Origin: Lycocorax pyrrhopterus obiensis
Lineage: Eukaryota; Chordata; Aves; Passeriformes; Paradisaeidae
Direction: 5' to 3'
Length of the DNA stretch: 64,000 nucleotides
Assembly (NCBI GenBank): GCA_014706295.1
Contig: JACSVZ010000014.1
Coordinates: 73,979,935 to 74,043,934 of the forward strand
Positions 47,791-60,259 of this stretch are shown one piece after another; within the stretch, counting starts at the first letter, position 1, and every line of letters begins with the position of its first letter. Made by a program: the position numbers and the translations under genes. The notes under the pieces were generated by a model. That model saw only the letters and a list, made by a program, of their open reading frames with translations. It did not search any database and was not told the origin of the DNA.

Positions 47791-47930
47791 TTCCTTCCTT
47801 CCTTCCTTCCTTCCTTCCTTCCTTCCTTCCTTCCTTCCTTCCTTCCTTCCTTCCTTCCTTCCTTCCTTCCTTCCTTCCCTCCCTCCCTCCCTCTCTCCTT
47901 CCTTCCCTCCTTATTTCTTTCCTCCTTCTC
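47791..47930. repeat. (TTCC)n microsatellite with CCCT/CTTT flanks
   Basis: About 22 uninterrupted TTCC units (47791-47878) followed by CCCT units and irregular pyrimidine sequence. It marks the downstream edge of the PAX5 CpG domain. Confidence 0.98.
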
Positions 47931-48746
47931 CCCTTGTCCGACCACCGACCACCACAGCATCTTCCCGCTCCAACTGAATGCACCGTGCGCGATTCCTTGT
48001 ACTTAAAGCCCTGAGGAGGCCGAGGTCTCATTCCTCGCAGCCCGCTCTCGCCACCGAGCTTTCTCTCACACCCGGCCTCGGTGTCCCGGGCATCGCGGCA
48101 TCAATCTAGGCAGGAGTCCCAGCACCGGTGTCTGCTTCCGGCGCACGGGAGGGAAACACGAACCCCGCGGCTGGGCCGCTGGCAGAGTCTGCCTCTCGCA
48201 CCGATGAAGGCAGAGCAGGCGCTTGTCTGCTAGCCACAGCGTTTAACATCACGTATTTCATGGGGGTTCGTTATGTGTTCTGAGAATTTTAAAAGGTGTT
48301 TGCAAAGTTTTGACAGCAGCTTATCAATAGTGAAATAACAAGATTAAAATAAAGACACCTCTGTATACTTTTTTTTTGAACGCTGAGGCATTTGGCTTGC
48401 CAGCTTATTCAGTACAGTTCCAACTCTGCTCAAACAGAGAAATTTTCTGTATTATTTTTGTTCCAGAATTGGCATCTATCCTATCCCTATGGCTTGTTTT
48501 TAGTTTCTCCACCTCTCCATAATATAAGTAGTTGGATGAATAACAACATAAAAGTTAATTATATTACCTTCTAGTACATGGGATTAATTTGTGTTCATGT
48601 GGTTTACACAGTTTCACTGCTATTCCTCCAAGTGGGTCCTGTTTCCGACCAGATATATAATTCACTTTGCTAAAGGTGAACAGTGCAAATCTGCTCCTGT
48701 GGGATCATAATGTCTGCCAAGACTGCTGTAAATTCTAGGAGCATAA

Positions 48747-48893
48747 TGCTTTTCTTTCTCTCTCTTTCTCTCTCTTTCTTCCTTTCTTCCATTCTTCCTT
48801 CCTTCCTTTCTTCCCTTCCTTCATTTCTTTCTTTCCTTCCTTCCTTCTTTCTTTCTTTCCTTTTCTCTCTCTCTCTCTCTCTTTTTTTTTTCA
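48747..48893. repeat. Pyrimidine-rich (CTTT/CTTC/CT)n repeat
   Basis: About 145 bp of nearly pure C/T on the plus strand, with TTTCTC, CTTCC, TTTC and (CT)n units and a terminal run of T. It is a low-complexity repeat in PAX5 intron 1. Confidence 0.95.
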
Positions 48894-49417
48894 TTCTCTT
48901 CCCCTTCCCTTACTTGCTTAATTTAAGGCATCTAGGGAAAAACAAAACACAGCGTGTTTCATTTCAGGTATCTCTGTCTGTGCTTAGACAGAGGCAGTAT
49001 GTGGGCTGAGTGATTACCCAGCCTTATTTTCCGCTGGCTTCCCAGCCAGCGGCTCTGAGAAGCCTCCGATCCACGGGACAGCATCAGGTCTGCCCTGGAG
49101 TTCGTGGCTGGGCCAACGCGACTTCGGGGGGAGGGTGGTCCGCCGCCGGGGTGCTGGACATGATTGAGGGGTTCCTCGTGGCCATTTGCCCAGAGGGAGC
49201 CCGATCTGCCTTCAGGCAGGACGGTCCTCCCCTCCAGCAAGTGTCATTGCGGCAGTGAGGTCACCTCGCTGCTGCTCCCGGGGAAATCGGACCGAATCCG
49301 GGGAGGCGGTGCTCAGTGCCTGAGAGCGCTGGGGCTGGAGGTTCTGCCCTGCAGAGGCATCTGAAACTCTCACACAGCTCTTCTCCTGCCCTTCTCCCCC
49401 TCTCCTGTGTGTTTTAG

Positions 49418-49583
49418 GACATGGAGGTGTGAACCAGCTGGGAGGTGTTTTTGTGAACGGCCGCCCTCTCCCAGATGTCGTTCGCCAAAGGATCGTGGAG
49501 CTCGCCCACCAAGGGGTCCGGCCGTGTGACATCTCCCGGCAGCTCCGCGTCAGCCATGGCTGTGTCAGCAAAATACTTGGCAG
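49418..49583 (+). CDS. PAX5: PAX5 exon 2: N-terminal half of the paired domain
   Basis: This 166-bp exon is identical in length to mammalian PAX5 exon 2. It completes the Gly (from 1A) or Arg (from 1B) codon, then encodes [20 protein letters not shown], continuing with the [10 protein letters not shown] helix, [10 protein letters not shown] and [11 protein letters not shown]. This is the beta-hairpin and first helix-turn-helix (PAI subdomain) of the paired domain, which makes the main DNA contacts. The acceptor is TGTTTTAG|GA and the donor CAG|GTAAAG, phase 2. No substitution is seen relative to the PAX2/5/8 consensus, as expected for such a constrained domain. Confidence 0.98.
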
Positions 49584-52500
49584 GTAAAGGGGGACGGCAA
49601 ATCCTTCTGTGTCCGGCAAGAGAAAAGTGTCAGTGCCAGTCCCAGAACTAGAGGCTGCAAACAAACGGAGATAGGTGATCAGTCCAGTGAGGGGAGCGGC
49701 TGCCTGAGGAGTCTTGGTTTTATATGTCTGATGTGGAAAGAAAGAGCCAATATCCGTAGGGCTTGCTTGCCCCTTTTACAGTTTCTTGTAGGTAATTCTA
49801 ATGCAAAGTGCAGAATGCCATTAACATCTGCTGTATATATAGTGTATGTCCTGTGCTTGTCTGCTCTGAACAGGAAGGGAAATCTGGCAGTCATATTCAG
49901 CAAAATGTGAAAAAAGTAGAAGTTGTGGAAGTTACTTGTTTTGCTTCCTGAATACAACTCCTTTTAAACAATATTAACATCTGTCTCATCAACATTGCCA
50001 CATGCATTCATACAAGCTATTCTGCAATCTATCCCATTGTTGATAATTAAACGTCTTTTTCCAGTCTTCTACTGGATTAAGAGAGCACAGAACACTGTAA
50101 GTAACTACTAACCATCTTAAAGATATTTTGGCTACTTTAGGAGTAGCTCTCTGTTCAGCCAGAAGCTGCTCCAAACACTAGGGCAGCAGGATATTAAACT
50201 CTGAATTAATATTATTTCCTGCTTTCCTTTTAAAATTTGACATAGATTGAGGTAAAAAATGGCATGCTTGCTTTTTCCGTTTTTTTTTTTTTTTTTTTTT
50301 TTTAATACACCTTCTGTGCAAACCTAAACCTAATTTGTGTAAATTACAGTTTTCAAATGGTTCTGAACCCCAGGTATTCTTACATACTTGGGAAACTTAC
50401 ATTAAGGGATTTTTTTTTTCTGAGTGTTTTTCTTTATCATCTGGAAAAGTTAATTACTGATCTGTTTGCTAAGACTTCACAGCTAATTTAATTGTTTAGA
50501 ATTTTACTATTTTTATTTAAAATTTTCTTTTCCTATTCCTAACCTACAAGCTTTCCTGGACATAGCGTGGCTGCAAAGACGATTCAGGCATTTTTTCGTA
50601 GTATCACACAGGGGATGTGTTGATCACTCAGTGGCCATATAAGTGTTCAGATTTGTCAGGGTCACAGGCCCCCAGTTTTGCAGCTCTTGTCACTGTTTTC
50701 TGCACAACCATCCTACCTCTACTTGCCCAAACTCGTGAGCAGCATCTCCACATCTCTGCTCGGTTTCAGAGCCGCAGTGTGTAGGCTGCACTCAGTGCCC
50801 TAGATTTATCTCTCATGCCTTCCTCACAGGGATATGCCTTCCCTGCAAACTACACGCACTTCTCCCGCCGGAGTTTTGAGAACACAAATGCCTTGACTGG
50901 TTTAGAGAGGAAAACTTTCCATGAGCTTTATACTGCCCACCACGGGCTGTTTCACTCTGTTATGGCTCCACATCTGCAGGTAGCACAGTCTCCTGCTCCC
51001 CGCCTGGCTGGTGTGGTTTGGCTGGTGATGCTCACTGTTGCATTGGAATTGCCACCAATTCCCATCAGGACCAACACACAGCTTGGAAACAGGCAATTTA
51101 TTTGCCCACCAGGCAAAAGTCTGATGGTGTTACTTTTGGCAGTTTAGGTCTACTGTTAGATGTATTTGCAATATAGAGCTCAGAGTGAGGTTCCAGAGCT
51201 CTGTCATTAAAGTTGTCAGCAATAAATTGGAATTTCATAGCTCATTATTTTCCTAACTAATAATTACAGTGGGTAAAATGTCTCTGTAATTGCATCTCTG
51301 TGTGTATGTTTTTTCATATGTGTGCATGTGTGTGAAAAATGGGAATCCTTATGATAAATCCTTGCATGTGGAATTTTATTATTGGAATTTTTCAGTATTA
51401 GATGCAACTTTAAAAAAACATCCAGAGGTAGGTAACCAGCTGTTGCAGGGCAAATGAAGCTCTTACCCCTCGGGGGAGGGTGCTGGGGAGGGGCCCGCCC
51501 TACACCTGCCTTTGCAACTCCCCGTGAGCAAAAGGCCCTGACCTGATGCACATGAAATGATGCTGGCTGCAGTCATCCTTGCCTTTAAAATGGAGACAGG
51601 AGTCAGAGATGCTGGAGGCATGCAGCCTGCAGGCCTTGTGACTGCACCCAGATTCATTGCCAGGGTGGAGAGGAGGGGGATGTCCATGGCAGTGCAGGGT
51701 GAGAACTGTCCCCATCACGATGACGTCCCCCAGCATCGAGGGAAGGGGATGTGGGCCCAATCCTGCACCTCCCATGCAAGGCGAGCCTTCCTGTGGGCTC
51801 GTCTGTGCCTGGGCGGCCCTTGAGGCCATGAAAGCAGGCATGTGAGCAGAGGTTAAAAAGTTTGGGAGTAGAGGTCTTGCTGTTCTGAAGGCACCAGAGC
51901 TTCGTCCCCTGGTGAGCTCATCACAGCTGCAGTATTGTGGTAGCAAGGGCCCTCTCTGGTGTGGCTTTCCTACCGTGGTGATCAGCCATGGGAAAGCATT
52001 GGCTGGTCTGTGCAGGCACGGCATCCCGTACTGCTGGGAGTGCTCCTCTTGGCCAGGCTGTCCTAGAGCGCAGGGCACTGACCACGGGCACTGCTGGAGA
52101 AAAGCGCTAAGAAATATTTGTGAAATCAATCATTTTGACTAGATTTAAGAAAATTGTGACTTGTTGTCTCGTAGCATTTGTGGTATTGTCTGGCTGCCTT
52201 CTACATCCTCCTCACAGAAGTGGTGCCAGCAACCAAGGTTTTGAGGTCAGAGCTGCAAGATTTTAGAAGGTTTACGGGCCATGTTTGCCATTGTTTTGTT
52301 ATGTCCTCGTGGAAGTGTGAGAGGAACTAAATTTTTCTCCTCTGCCCTAAAGCTCACTGCATTTAGGGGCAGCGGGAGGGTTCATCCATCTCTGACACTC
52401 AACACTTGAGATTATTGGTACTGCAAAAATGGCTCATGGGCACTGGTAGGCCTGAGTCAACATCTGCACACAGAATATCTGAGAACATGTATGAACAATT

Positions 52501-54004
52501 TGGTGTCAGTCTCTTTAAAGGAACTTTAGGCCCTGCACACAGAGCTCTCCTGAAAACACTGAGAACAGGTAGCCTGGTAAAAATTTGATGAACATGATTG
52601 CATGTTTTAGTGAGGCAGACTTCAGCTGTGCAGACTGTTTGTGCTCTGTTCAGGCTGGAAAGATGGGGGAAATTTTTTTTTTTTTTGTATAATGGTTATG
52701 TTAGATAGTTGCAGGGAAAATATATTAATAAGCAGTCTTGTCTTCCTGCTTGGGAGTTTTTTCTGAGCTAGAAATGCGGGCACAGAGCAATAAGTGGTTG
52801 TGTTTGAGCTGCTGCAAGTACAGCTCGGTGGGCACCTGGTTGAGAGGCTGGCAGAGTTGGGGTCTGCTCTGTGTGAAAGGGGTGTGCAGGATTAGGGCAG
52901 TTGGGGTGGTAGCTGAAGGTAGGCATGGGGTTTATTTTTTATCTGGTCATGAGAAAATTCAGAAGATACAAAGAAGTTCAGGGCTGTGAGAGAGCCTCCT
53001 GTGTGGAACGCCCTGACTGCAGCATGGAGGAATACAGTCTCATTCTCAGTCTCCATTCTGGCCCTCAGCATGTAAGACGCGACTTCTGCTCTTAGCAACA
53101 TGTTCAAGACTTTATTAAAGGGGAAGACTTGCAGGGCCCAGAGATCTCAGCTGCCATATATTATGGCAAAGCTACCAAAAGCAGTTGATCTTGTGTGATG
53201 TGCATGTGAGGAAATTGGTCAGATTTATTTTGGTTTAGGGATCTCATTCTCCACATTTCCTGGGGGCATGGCATCAACAGAGCTGCTGGTGGTGGTGAAG
53301 ATGCTGCACCCGAGGAAGCGCTGGTCACAGAAACTGATCCCTGCCTCAGCTGGACCCCTCCAGAGAATGAGCAGCTCCCTTTCCCTCAAAATTTGTTATT
53401 GAAACTACTGAAACTGCATTTACTGAAAATGTAATGATGAAAAGAATACATTTTGAAAAATATGAACTATTAAAACCATAATATGTGTATTAAAATCAGA
53501 AATCAGGAAAAAGATACGCTGATGTATTTATTCCAGAGCTGCAAATAAAAAACAATACCTAGCCATCATTTCACTCTGAATCATAACAAGCTGTAGATAT
53601 TAATGACAGTATTTCTGTAAAAACAGTAATTTGCTACAAAAGAGTCCACTGCAAAAAGTGGTCTTCAGTGTGATTTGTTTCTATTATTGCCAGTACTGCT
53701 GATTAATAACACACATTTTCAGTTAATTTTGGATCTCAGCATGCCCTTTAATCTTGTGTTATTTCTTTTGTCTTGCTATTACAGAAAAATATATATTGTA
53801 TCCTGAGGCCCAATTCCAATTACTATAAGTTAATCTGTTAGGTGATAAAGAACCACACAGGCAGGAAATGTGTATGTGAAAGTGAAGATGTATCTCAGGA
53901 TTTGCTGGGGTTTGGTTACCTTGAAATGATGTTCTCTATAAATCTCAGAGCATGTTCTCTGTCTGTGTGTGATAACCGAAGCTTTGTTTTGGATGTTGTC
54001 CCAG
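49584..54004 (+). other. PAX5: PAX5 intron 2
   Basis: A 4.4-kb intron from GTAAAG to TTGTCCCAG. It holds a run of 24 T (50280-50303) and a shorter T run at about 52671. Otherwise it appears to be unique sequence with no exon or named mobile element. Confidence 0.9.
50280..50303. repeat. T24 homopolymer
   Basis: An uninterrupted run of about 24 T in PAX5 intron 2. No recognisable retroelement body lies on its 5' or 3' side, so it is probably a simple mononucleotide repeat rather than an inverted poly(A) tail. Confidence 0.9.
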
Positions 54005-54202
54005 GTATTATGAAACCGGGAGTATTAAGCCTGGAGTGATTGGAGGATCAAAACCAAAGGTCGCCACACCCAAAGTCGTTGAAAAAATTGCAGAGTACAA
54101 ACGCCAAAATCCCACCATGTTTGCCTGGGAGATCAGGGACAGACTCCTTGCTGAGCGAGTGTGTGACAACGACACTGTGCCCAGCGTCAGTTCCATTAAC
54201 AG
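54005..54202 (+). CDS. PAX5: PAX5 exon 3: paired-domain linker and C-terminal half
   Basis: This 198-bp exon matches mammalian exon 3 in length. It completes the Arg codon and encodes [18 protein letters not shown] (the linker that runs along the minor groove), then [30 protein letters not shown] and [18 protein letters not shown], the RED subdomain. The pair ERVCDND (not EGICDND as in PAX2) and VVEKIAEY identify PAX5 rather than PAX2. The acceptor is GTCCCAG|GT and the donor ACAG|GTAAAG, phase 2. Confidence 0.98.
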
Positions 54203-55147
54203 GTAAAGCTCCGTGTGGGGTGGGATGCTCCATGGAAGCACTGTTACCATGTCTTTGTCTTTTAGTAGGACTGGGTGTTTGGGGCTGTTTCTAAGCAAAG
54301 CAGCTTCACCTGTTTCCCTAGGGCACCTGGGGCTGGGGAACAGCTGTGGGCTTACCTCAGTGGCTGAAGCACCATGGATGATGAGGGTTTCCTAGGAGTG
54401 GGCAGGTTCTGCTGCCAGCCTTTGCTTCTTTTCTGTCCTTTCCCCTGTCTGTGAGTAGGAGGACCTTGCTGGGAATGACCCTCTGTGTTTGCTATGAGTG
54501 AAGCCCTAGTTCTGCTCTATGAGGTGGGTGTTCAGTGGGACGTGCTTTGCCCTGGGGGGAAGCTCAGATGGCCATTGGGTAGGGTGGCAATTGTCTGGGA
54601 AAGAAAGGGACCCAAGGCATGGGTCTGAGGTACCATTCTGTCACCTGCTTGGTGTAGCTGACATCAGCCCAGGCCTACATTCAGTGTGAATATCAATGGA
54701 GGAATTTGGTTGGTAGTGTCTGAGGGCCTCCACTGTCTGCTTTTTACATTGGGGAACTTAAGTGGCCTTGAATTGCTTTTGTAAAAATGCAGGAGAATCT
54801 CATTTGGAGACTCAGTCCCATGTTTGTGCGTTCTGCCATGGCTTCACAAGTCAGAGCTGGGCTCATAGAAGGGTCTAAAGGGCCTCTAACCTACTGCCTT
54901 GTCCATTACACCTTCTGTGCCCACGATTTCCTCCTGAGTCAAGTGAGGTGTAAGGCTGATGTTGAAAAACCCAGTGAAATACTATGTGAGATCTCCAGCC
55001 CTGCCAGAGCAACAGTAAGAGATGAACACTTGGATAGCAGAGCTCTTGGGCACTCATGGCCCTGGCAAGCAGAGTTCTTTAATTTTCCCTCTGTTCCAGG
55101 CTTCCTCCTCACCACGCTGGTGAGATGATTTTCACTTGTGCAACTGC

Positions 55148-55254
55148 ATGCAAATTCTTTGACTGCAGCTCGCTATAAAAGGTCTCATTTGCGTCCAGAC
55201 GTGAAGTAAATTGATGCAATATTCTTTTATTGGCTATCCCAGTCTGATTTGCAT
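55148..55254 (+). promoter_or_regulatory. Octamer-TATA-octamer candidate promoter or enhancer in PAX5 intron 3
   Basis: ATGCAAAT (55148-55155) lies 18 bp upstream of TATAAAAG (55174-55181), with an inverted CCAAT (ATTGG, 55230-55234) and an inverted octamer ATTTGCAT (55247-55254) downstream. A near-octamer ATTTGCGT lies at 55187-55194. An octamer about 20 bp upstream of a TATA box is the arrangement of immunoglobulin V-gene promoters, which are driven by Oct-1/Oct-2 in B cells. Location inside a B-lineage master gene makes it a plausible intronic promoter or enhancer. There is no transcript evidence. Confidence 0.4.
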
Positions 55255-57827
55255 TCATGGAGTTGCCGCTTGAGTAGCCGGAGTGGCTTCCCCAGCATTA
55301 GCAGGGAGTGCAGTCTCTGCTTTGACAGACTAAATGTCGACTCATATGTTTGTGGAATTAAAAAAAAAAAGGGTGTGTTCATGTGTGGTCTTTGCTGCTT
55401 GGGAGCCCCTGACTTGGAGGCTCCAGAGCAACATGCAGTAACTCTATGGACATGGTGTCTTCAGTTTTAAAGGGGGTTTGAGAAATATTACACACACCAG
55501 GAAAACCAAAGGAAAATATCAAATAGCTAAGGAGAAGCTCTGCTTCCATTAATGTCAGCGAGTCATGTGAGAAGCATGGCTGCTGTGAGCAGTCCTGTGC
55601 TTGTGTTGGAGACATGTCCTCCGAAAAACTACCAAAAAGGCAGTCACAGCTCTAGGTAAAAGGGAGATTTAAGTAGCTTCCAGTCATATTTTGAGCCAGT
55701 TTCCATGTTCCACTTGCTGTGTCCTTGTATGTTTCCACACTCATAATGCCCACACCCTCACTGCCCTTGTATCAGAAACTCAGTTCATGATCTGTCACCA
55801 AGGTTTTTGTCTGTAAATCTAATTCTTTCTCATCTGCTTGTGACTGTGGCTAAGATCTTCTTTTCTCAAAGGTTTGCAATCCCTTTTAAGAAATGCATGC
55901 AATCTGTTTGAGTCAATCTGTTTACTTAGAGAATTGTTTTTGCTGGCTTAGGAGCTCCTCGTGAAAACTCAGACTGAACAGTCATGTGACAAAGAACCTG
56001 GAATTCACATCAAAACACTTGGCTTTAATGCTAAATCCTACAGTTCCAGCAGTCTGTGGGTTTTATGCTCATATTTAACATTGAGTATATACTTTGGGGC
56101 TTTGCTGGTGGGGAAGGATGCAGGCTGCTGCCCACAATATTCTTGTTAACCACTGAGGTGCAAATCAGGGGCTGCTTGGTCAGCACAAACCTAAGCCTAC
56201 ACAGATCTCTCTGAGTGGTTCCTGTCCTGCTGCAGTTGCCATTTCTGCACAGGGGTGGATGGAGGCACCACTCTGGTTCTCTTTCCCTGTCTCCACCGTG
56301 CAGGGGGTGTTTGCCAAGGCTGTGTTGTTCCCTCCTAGGATGCTGATGCTGTTTCTGTGGAACATTGGGGTTTTTGGGGATGGACTGCTCGCAGCTCATC
56401 TCTGCTACTGAGGGGGCCTTTTAGCAGACAAGTCTGAGCTGCTGCCCCCATGTAAGAGTGAATAATAATAATAATTTTTATTTATTAATAGCATTAATTG
56501 TAATAATAGGCCACTCTTCAATAGCAGGAGCAAGTCTGTGTGATTAAGACTTAATTAATCATTGTGATTAGCTTTGCTCAAATCAGCCAAGAGCTGTCCT
56601 GCTGCTTTCAAGTGCTCCAGTCTCTGTTCCTCCAGAGATAAAGATGTTTATGTGTCAGAAGGCCCTGGACACCCTTTCTCCACCATGACAGCCTTGTGCA
56701 GGGGGCTGTTTCCACTCTTGACCATGCAGGGTCCTGTCTCTTTGGCCGTGCTCCCCCACCAAAGGTGCTGTCCCAGCTGTTCCCGCCCCCCCACACTGGG
56801 CTGGCTGTTCTGGGGGCTGTGCTGCTGAAGCCCATCTCCTGGTTGTGCCTGACGTCCAACAGCCTCATTGTGGCACTGTCAGCTGAAAGACAGCTTGTGG
56901 ACAGGCAAAACCTCTGCCAGCCTCCATCAGACACCTCTGAGGAACGGGAGGAGAAGGGGATGGCAGTGCATCATTTTCTGGGATGGAGTTGGGTGTCACC
57001 AGTGGTGGTCCCTGTGCCTGCTTATGGTGGACTTACCAGCAAGGAACTGCTGTGTATTCACCCCCAAGCCCACTCCACCTGACAACTCCTCTCCTCTCCT
57101 CTCTGCAAATTCATGGCAGGCAGGAATGGGAGGAGAGTTTGTCAGGCACAGAGAGGAGACATGCTCACTGTGGCATTGCTGCTGTAGCAGTAGTGCCTGG
57201 GGCAGGGGGATGTGTGGTGAACCAAGGGTGTGCCTCCTTCCAGCCTGTTTCGGTTCTGCCGCGGCCTGACGGAGAGCTGTGTGATCTCCAGAGGTATTGC
57301 TGACTGTCTTTTGTTTTTTCATAGCACATGGGCAGGTGAACAACGTGTGTAGCATCTCCCCAGAATCTCCTTTTGTAGCAAGTACCCTCTGTCCTCCACC
57401 ACCACACATGCCGTCTGCTTTACCTGTATCTCTGAATTTTTCCTGATTGATGTCACTATCAATCAGAGCAGAGACTGTGTGTATCCCGTGATGATAAATG
57501 TAGTCATTCAGCTTTTAAGATTAGCATTTATTCCAACACTTTCTTTTTTAAATAATATTTTGGCTAAGCTGATCCTTTCCCAAGATGTCCAAGTGCCTCT
57601 AGCCATGTGAGTGCTATACCTGGGACGCTCTAGGAACAGCCTTGCAAATGTGTCCCAGCACCCAAGAGTGCAGACCACAGGATGCTGGGACCTCTGGGCT
57701 CAGAAGTGCCCAGCTCCCTGAGGAGGGGGTACTGGCCTGATGGTTGCCCAGATAGCAATGGATATCTCTTTCCTGGGCAGTGAGGACAGGGTCCTCAAAA
57801 GCACCAAAGCATCAAACACTGAAGCAT

Positions 57828-57965
57828 CCTGAGAACCATCTGGATGTGAACCTGTTCAGTGTGCTCTGGGAGGACCTTGCTTGAGCAGGGAGGTTGAACC
57901 AGATGACCTGCTGTCAACTGTTGGCTCTTCCAACCTGAGCCATTGTATGATTATGTGACTCTGTG
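57828..57965 (+). mobile_element. CR1 LINE 3'-end fragment
   Basis: AGAACCATCTGGATGTGAAC, then CTGTTCAGTGTGCTCTGGGA, then 'GGACCTTGCTTGAGCAGGGA', GGTTGAACCAGATGACCTGC and a terminal TGTATGATTATGTGACTCTG follow the CR1 3' end in plus orientation. It lies about 230 bp upstream of PAX5 exon 4. Confidence 0.92.
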
Positions 57966-58190
57966 GAATGTCACTCTGATGACTCTAATGGCAGGGGCTG
58001 GGGGCGCAAATGTGGTCCTGGGTCCACCTGCCAAACTTTGATCTTTCAGTGAATGATGAAGGGAACATATGCAGAAAGGCATTTTTTGTATTGATGTAGG
58101 TGTCCTGCACTGAAAAAATAGTGTCTAATGCCTCCTGCCATTGCATGCCTAATGCTAGCTAAGTGGTCGTTTTCTTTCCATTACTCACAG

Positions 58191-58255
58191 GATCATACGG
58201 ACCAAGGTGCAGCAGCCACCCAATCAGCAGGTCCCGGCCTCCAGTCACAGCATAG
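58191..58255 (+). CDS. PAX5: PAX5 exon 4: end of paired domain and start of linker
   Basis: This 65-bp exon completes Arg and encodes [20 protein letters not shown], then I and the first base of the next codon. The first residues close the last paired-domain helix; [14 protein letters not shown] is specific to PAX5 among PAX2/5/8. One change from human is visible (NQQVP for NQPVP). The acceptor is TTTCCATTACTCACAG and the donor ATAG|GTAAGG, phase 1. In mammals, splicing that skips or varies exons near here produces shortened PAX5 isoforms. Confidence 0.97.
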
Positions 58256-60259
58256 GTAAGGAAAACTTTTTGAAAAATACATTAAAAAAATCATAATGGA
58301 TTACAAATATTCTGAAGAACTTTTAATCATTCTTATGGACAGATAATTCTGCATAAAACACTTCAGCACACGTGCTAATGTGCCTTCTTTGTCATTCTCC
58401 AAGGGCTGAACATAGTAAATGAATTTTATAAATACTGCTAAAAGGTTTTGAATTTTACTGATTATTATGATAAATAGCTTTCACCATGAGACAGAAAATT
58501 GAAATCTAAACCAAAAAACCCCCACTAATAGGGGTCTATAGAATGTCAGATAATTAAAGTAATAAATCAAGAAAGGGATACTTATTCATAACATTTTCTG
58601 CATCATTAGTCAGTAAGTAGTTTTGAATGTGTTTTTTCAACTATCAACCATCCCTTCCATAGTTCTTTGTGCACTAGCAGTCTTGAGTGAAGAGGTAGCA
58701 AAACTTTCAGAACTTTTAATTCAGCCGCAGAACAGTGATGCTGCACCCTGAGGGAGGTGATGCTGGTGGAGGGTGACCCAGAGGAGAACCCCAGGCTGGT
58801 GAGACACCCTCAGCCCTTCTCCTGGCTGACGGTGTCTTTCTGAGGACGGTGGCTGCTTCTGTGCTGCAATGCAGCAGGGATGGAGGGGCTCAGTCGGGGC
58901 TGAGGGCTGCTCTCCTTCTGTCCCTGTTCCAGGAAACCCATCAGGGCACAGGTCAGCCCTCGCTTCACAGGAAGTGGTGTGGGGGCCCTAGTTTCTCTCT
59001 GCCTTTATGCTGTCACCTGTGATATGGTGAAATACTTGTTGCTTCTCTCTTGGCAACGGTGTGCTGGCACTGGGAGAAAGGGAGTGGAGGCACAGAGCTG
59101 CCTGCACTCTTTCAGCTTGTCAGCAGAGTCATACTGCAGACCCTGTGCCCTCAGCCTTTCTCTCCAGAAAATACCAAAACAATCTCGGAAAGCTTCCTTT
59201 ATCTCACTGTGGTGGCTTGAGCGCTGTCTCTTCTTGAGAAAGTCGAGAACAGAGAAGAAAAATCTTGTTTCTCAGGGTCTGGAGTTGATAGAGACATCAG
59301 GGATTCCTGACATGGATTTGCTCAGTGTGAGTCGTGTCTGGGGGTCTTCGGTCTGGCCCCACAGTGTATCTCCCCATCCTGTCCTTGGGGTCTGCATGAT
59401 GATTTCTAGGATGTAGGGACGTGGCAGGACAGGCTCAGCCTGTAAGCTGAGGGAAGTGATGGTGGTGCTCCCTCCTCTGCCTGCTTCCATGAAGACTTAG
59501 ACACCCACAGCATCACAAGAACAGTGCTTGCAGTGCAATCTGGCACATCCAGACTGGTGTAGGCTGTTCAGGAGTGACTGCCCTCGCTGGACACAAACAG
59601 TACCCTTTTCTGAGGGCTCTTGCAAAGCAAAATGGATTTAGGTCGTATTTTGGAGAACCTCAGGGTCTTTCAGCCGTCCATCCCTGGGCAACCCCAGCTG
59701 TGCAAGGTCTCCACTGGCCAAAGGCTGGTGGCATGGTCTAACAGGATGCAGACAGCACACCTAGCACAGCAAGTGAAGGTTGCTCTGCTCCCAGGAGGTT
59801 CCTGTCCTGGGAACCCTCTTGTGGCAGCTCCTCTCTCTGCATGACTGTGTTCACAGCAAGCTCTGTCCACCTTGCTGGTGACATGGGCTGCTGTGTCACT
59901 GGAGGGCCTCTGCTGTCCCAAGCAATGAGCTTTTCCAAGCTCACTGAGCCTCGTGTGAGATGGGGTGTCTGACTGCTAAGGAAAAGCATTTCCCATCCCA
60001 CAGCACGTGGACCCAACCGCTCGTGAGGGGGGCAAAGGCTGACCATGCCTCTGCTCCCACCCCTGCACTGGGCTGCTGTGGAATGCTGCTGGTTTGGACT
60101 GGGCATGGCTGGGGTAGGTAAGGGCTCTTCCCAAGCTGGAGGCGCCACAATGGCCAGCTGAGCCCCAGCCCACCTCCTTTATGCCATGGGGGCTGGTGGC
60201 TTTTGGGTAATCTGGTGCCTGTGTTGTCCTGCGACTGACTGCCTTTCCTTGCCTTGCAG
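58256..60259 (+). other. PAX5: PAX5 intron 4
   Basis: A 2.0-kb intron, donor GTAAGG and acceptor CTTGCCTTGCAG. AT-rich in its first 450 bp, then moderate GC. No repeat or exon recognised. Confidence 0.9.

Larger units (their letters stand above)
42515..49417 (+). other. PAX5: PAX5 intron 1 (from exon 1A; contains exon 1B)
   Basis: Donor GTGGGA at 42515, acceptor TGTGTGTTTTAG ending at 49417. The 6.9-kb intron includes the second promoter and exon 1B at 45409-45451, plus simple repeats at 47791-47930 and 48747-48893. Long open frames in 43.0-45.2 kb are products of the GC-rich composition. Confidence 0.85.
54203..58190 (+). other. PAX5: PAX5 intron 3
   Basis: A 4.0-kb intron. It contains an octamer-TATA-octamer arrangement (55148-55254), an ATA/AAT-rich patch at about 56460-56510 and a CR1 fragment (57828-57965). 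No additional coding exon is supported. Confidence 0.9.

Noticed and set aside
47731..48031. Repetitive SFLP/EGRK frames
   Set aside because: Translations of the (TTCC)n microsatellite.
50280..50303. T24 run as a poly(A) tail of an inverted retroposed gene
   Set aside because: The neighbouring sequence contains no processed coding sequence or recognisable SINE body, so it is treated as a simple repeat.
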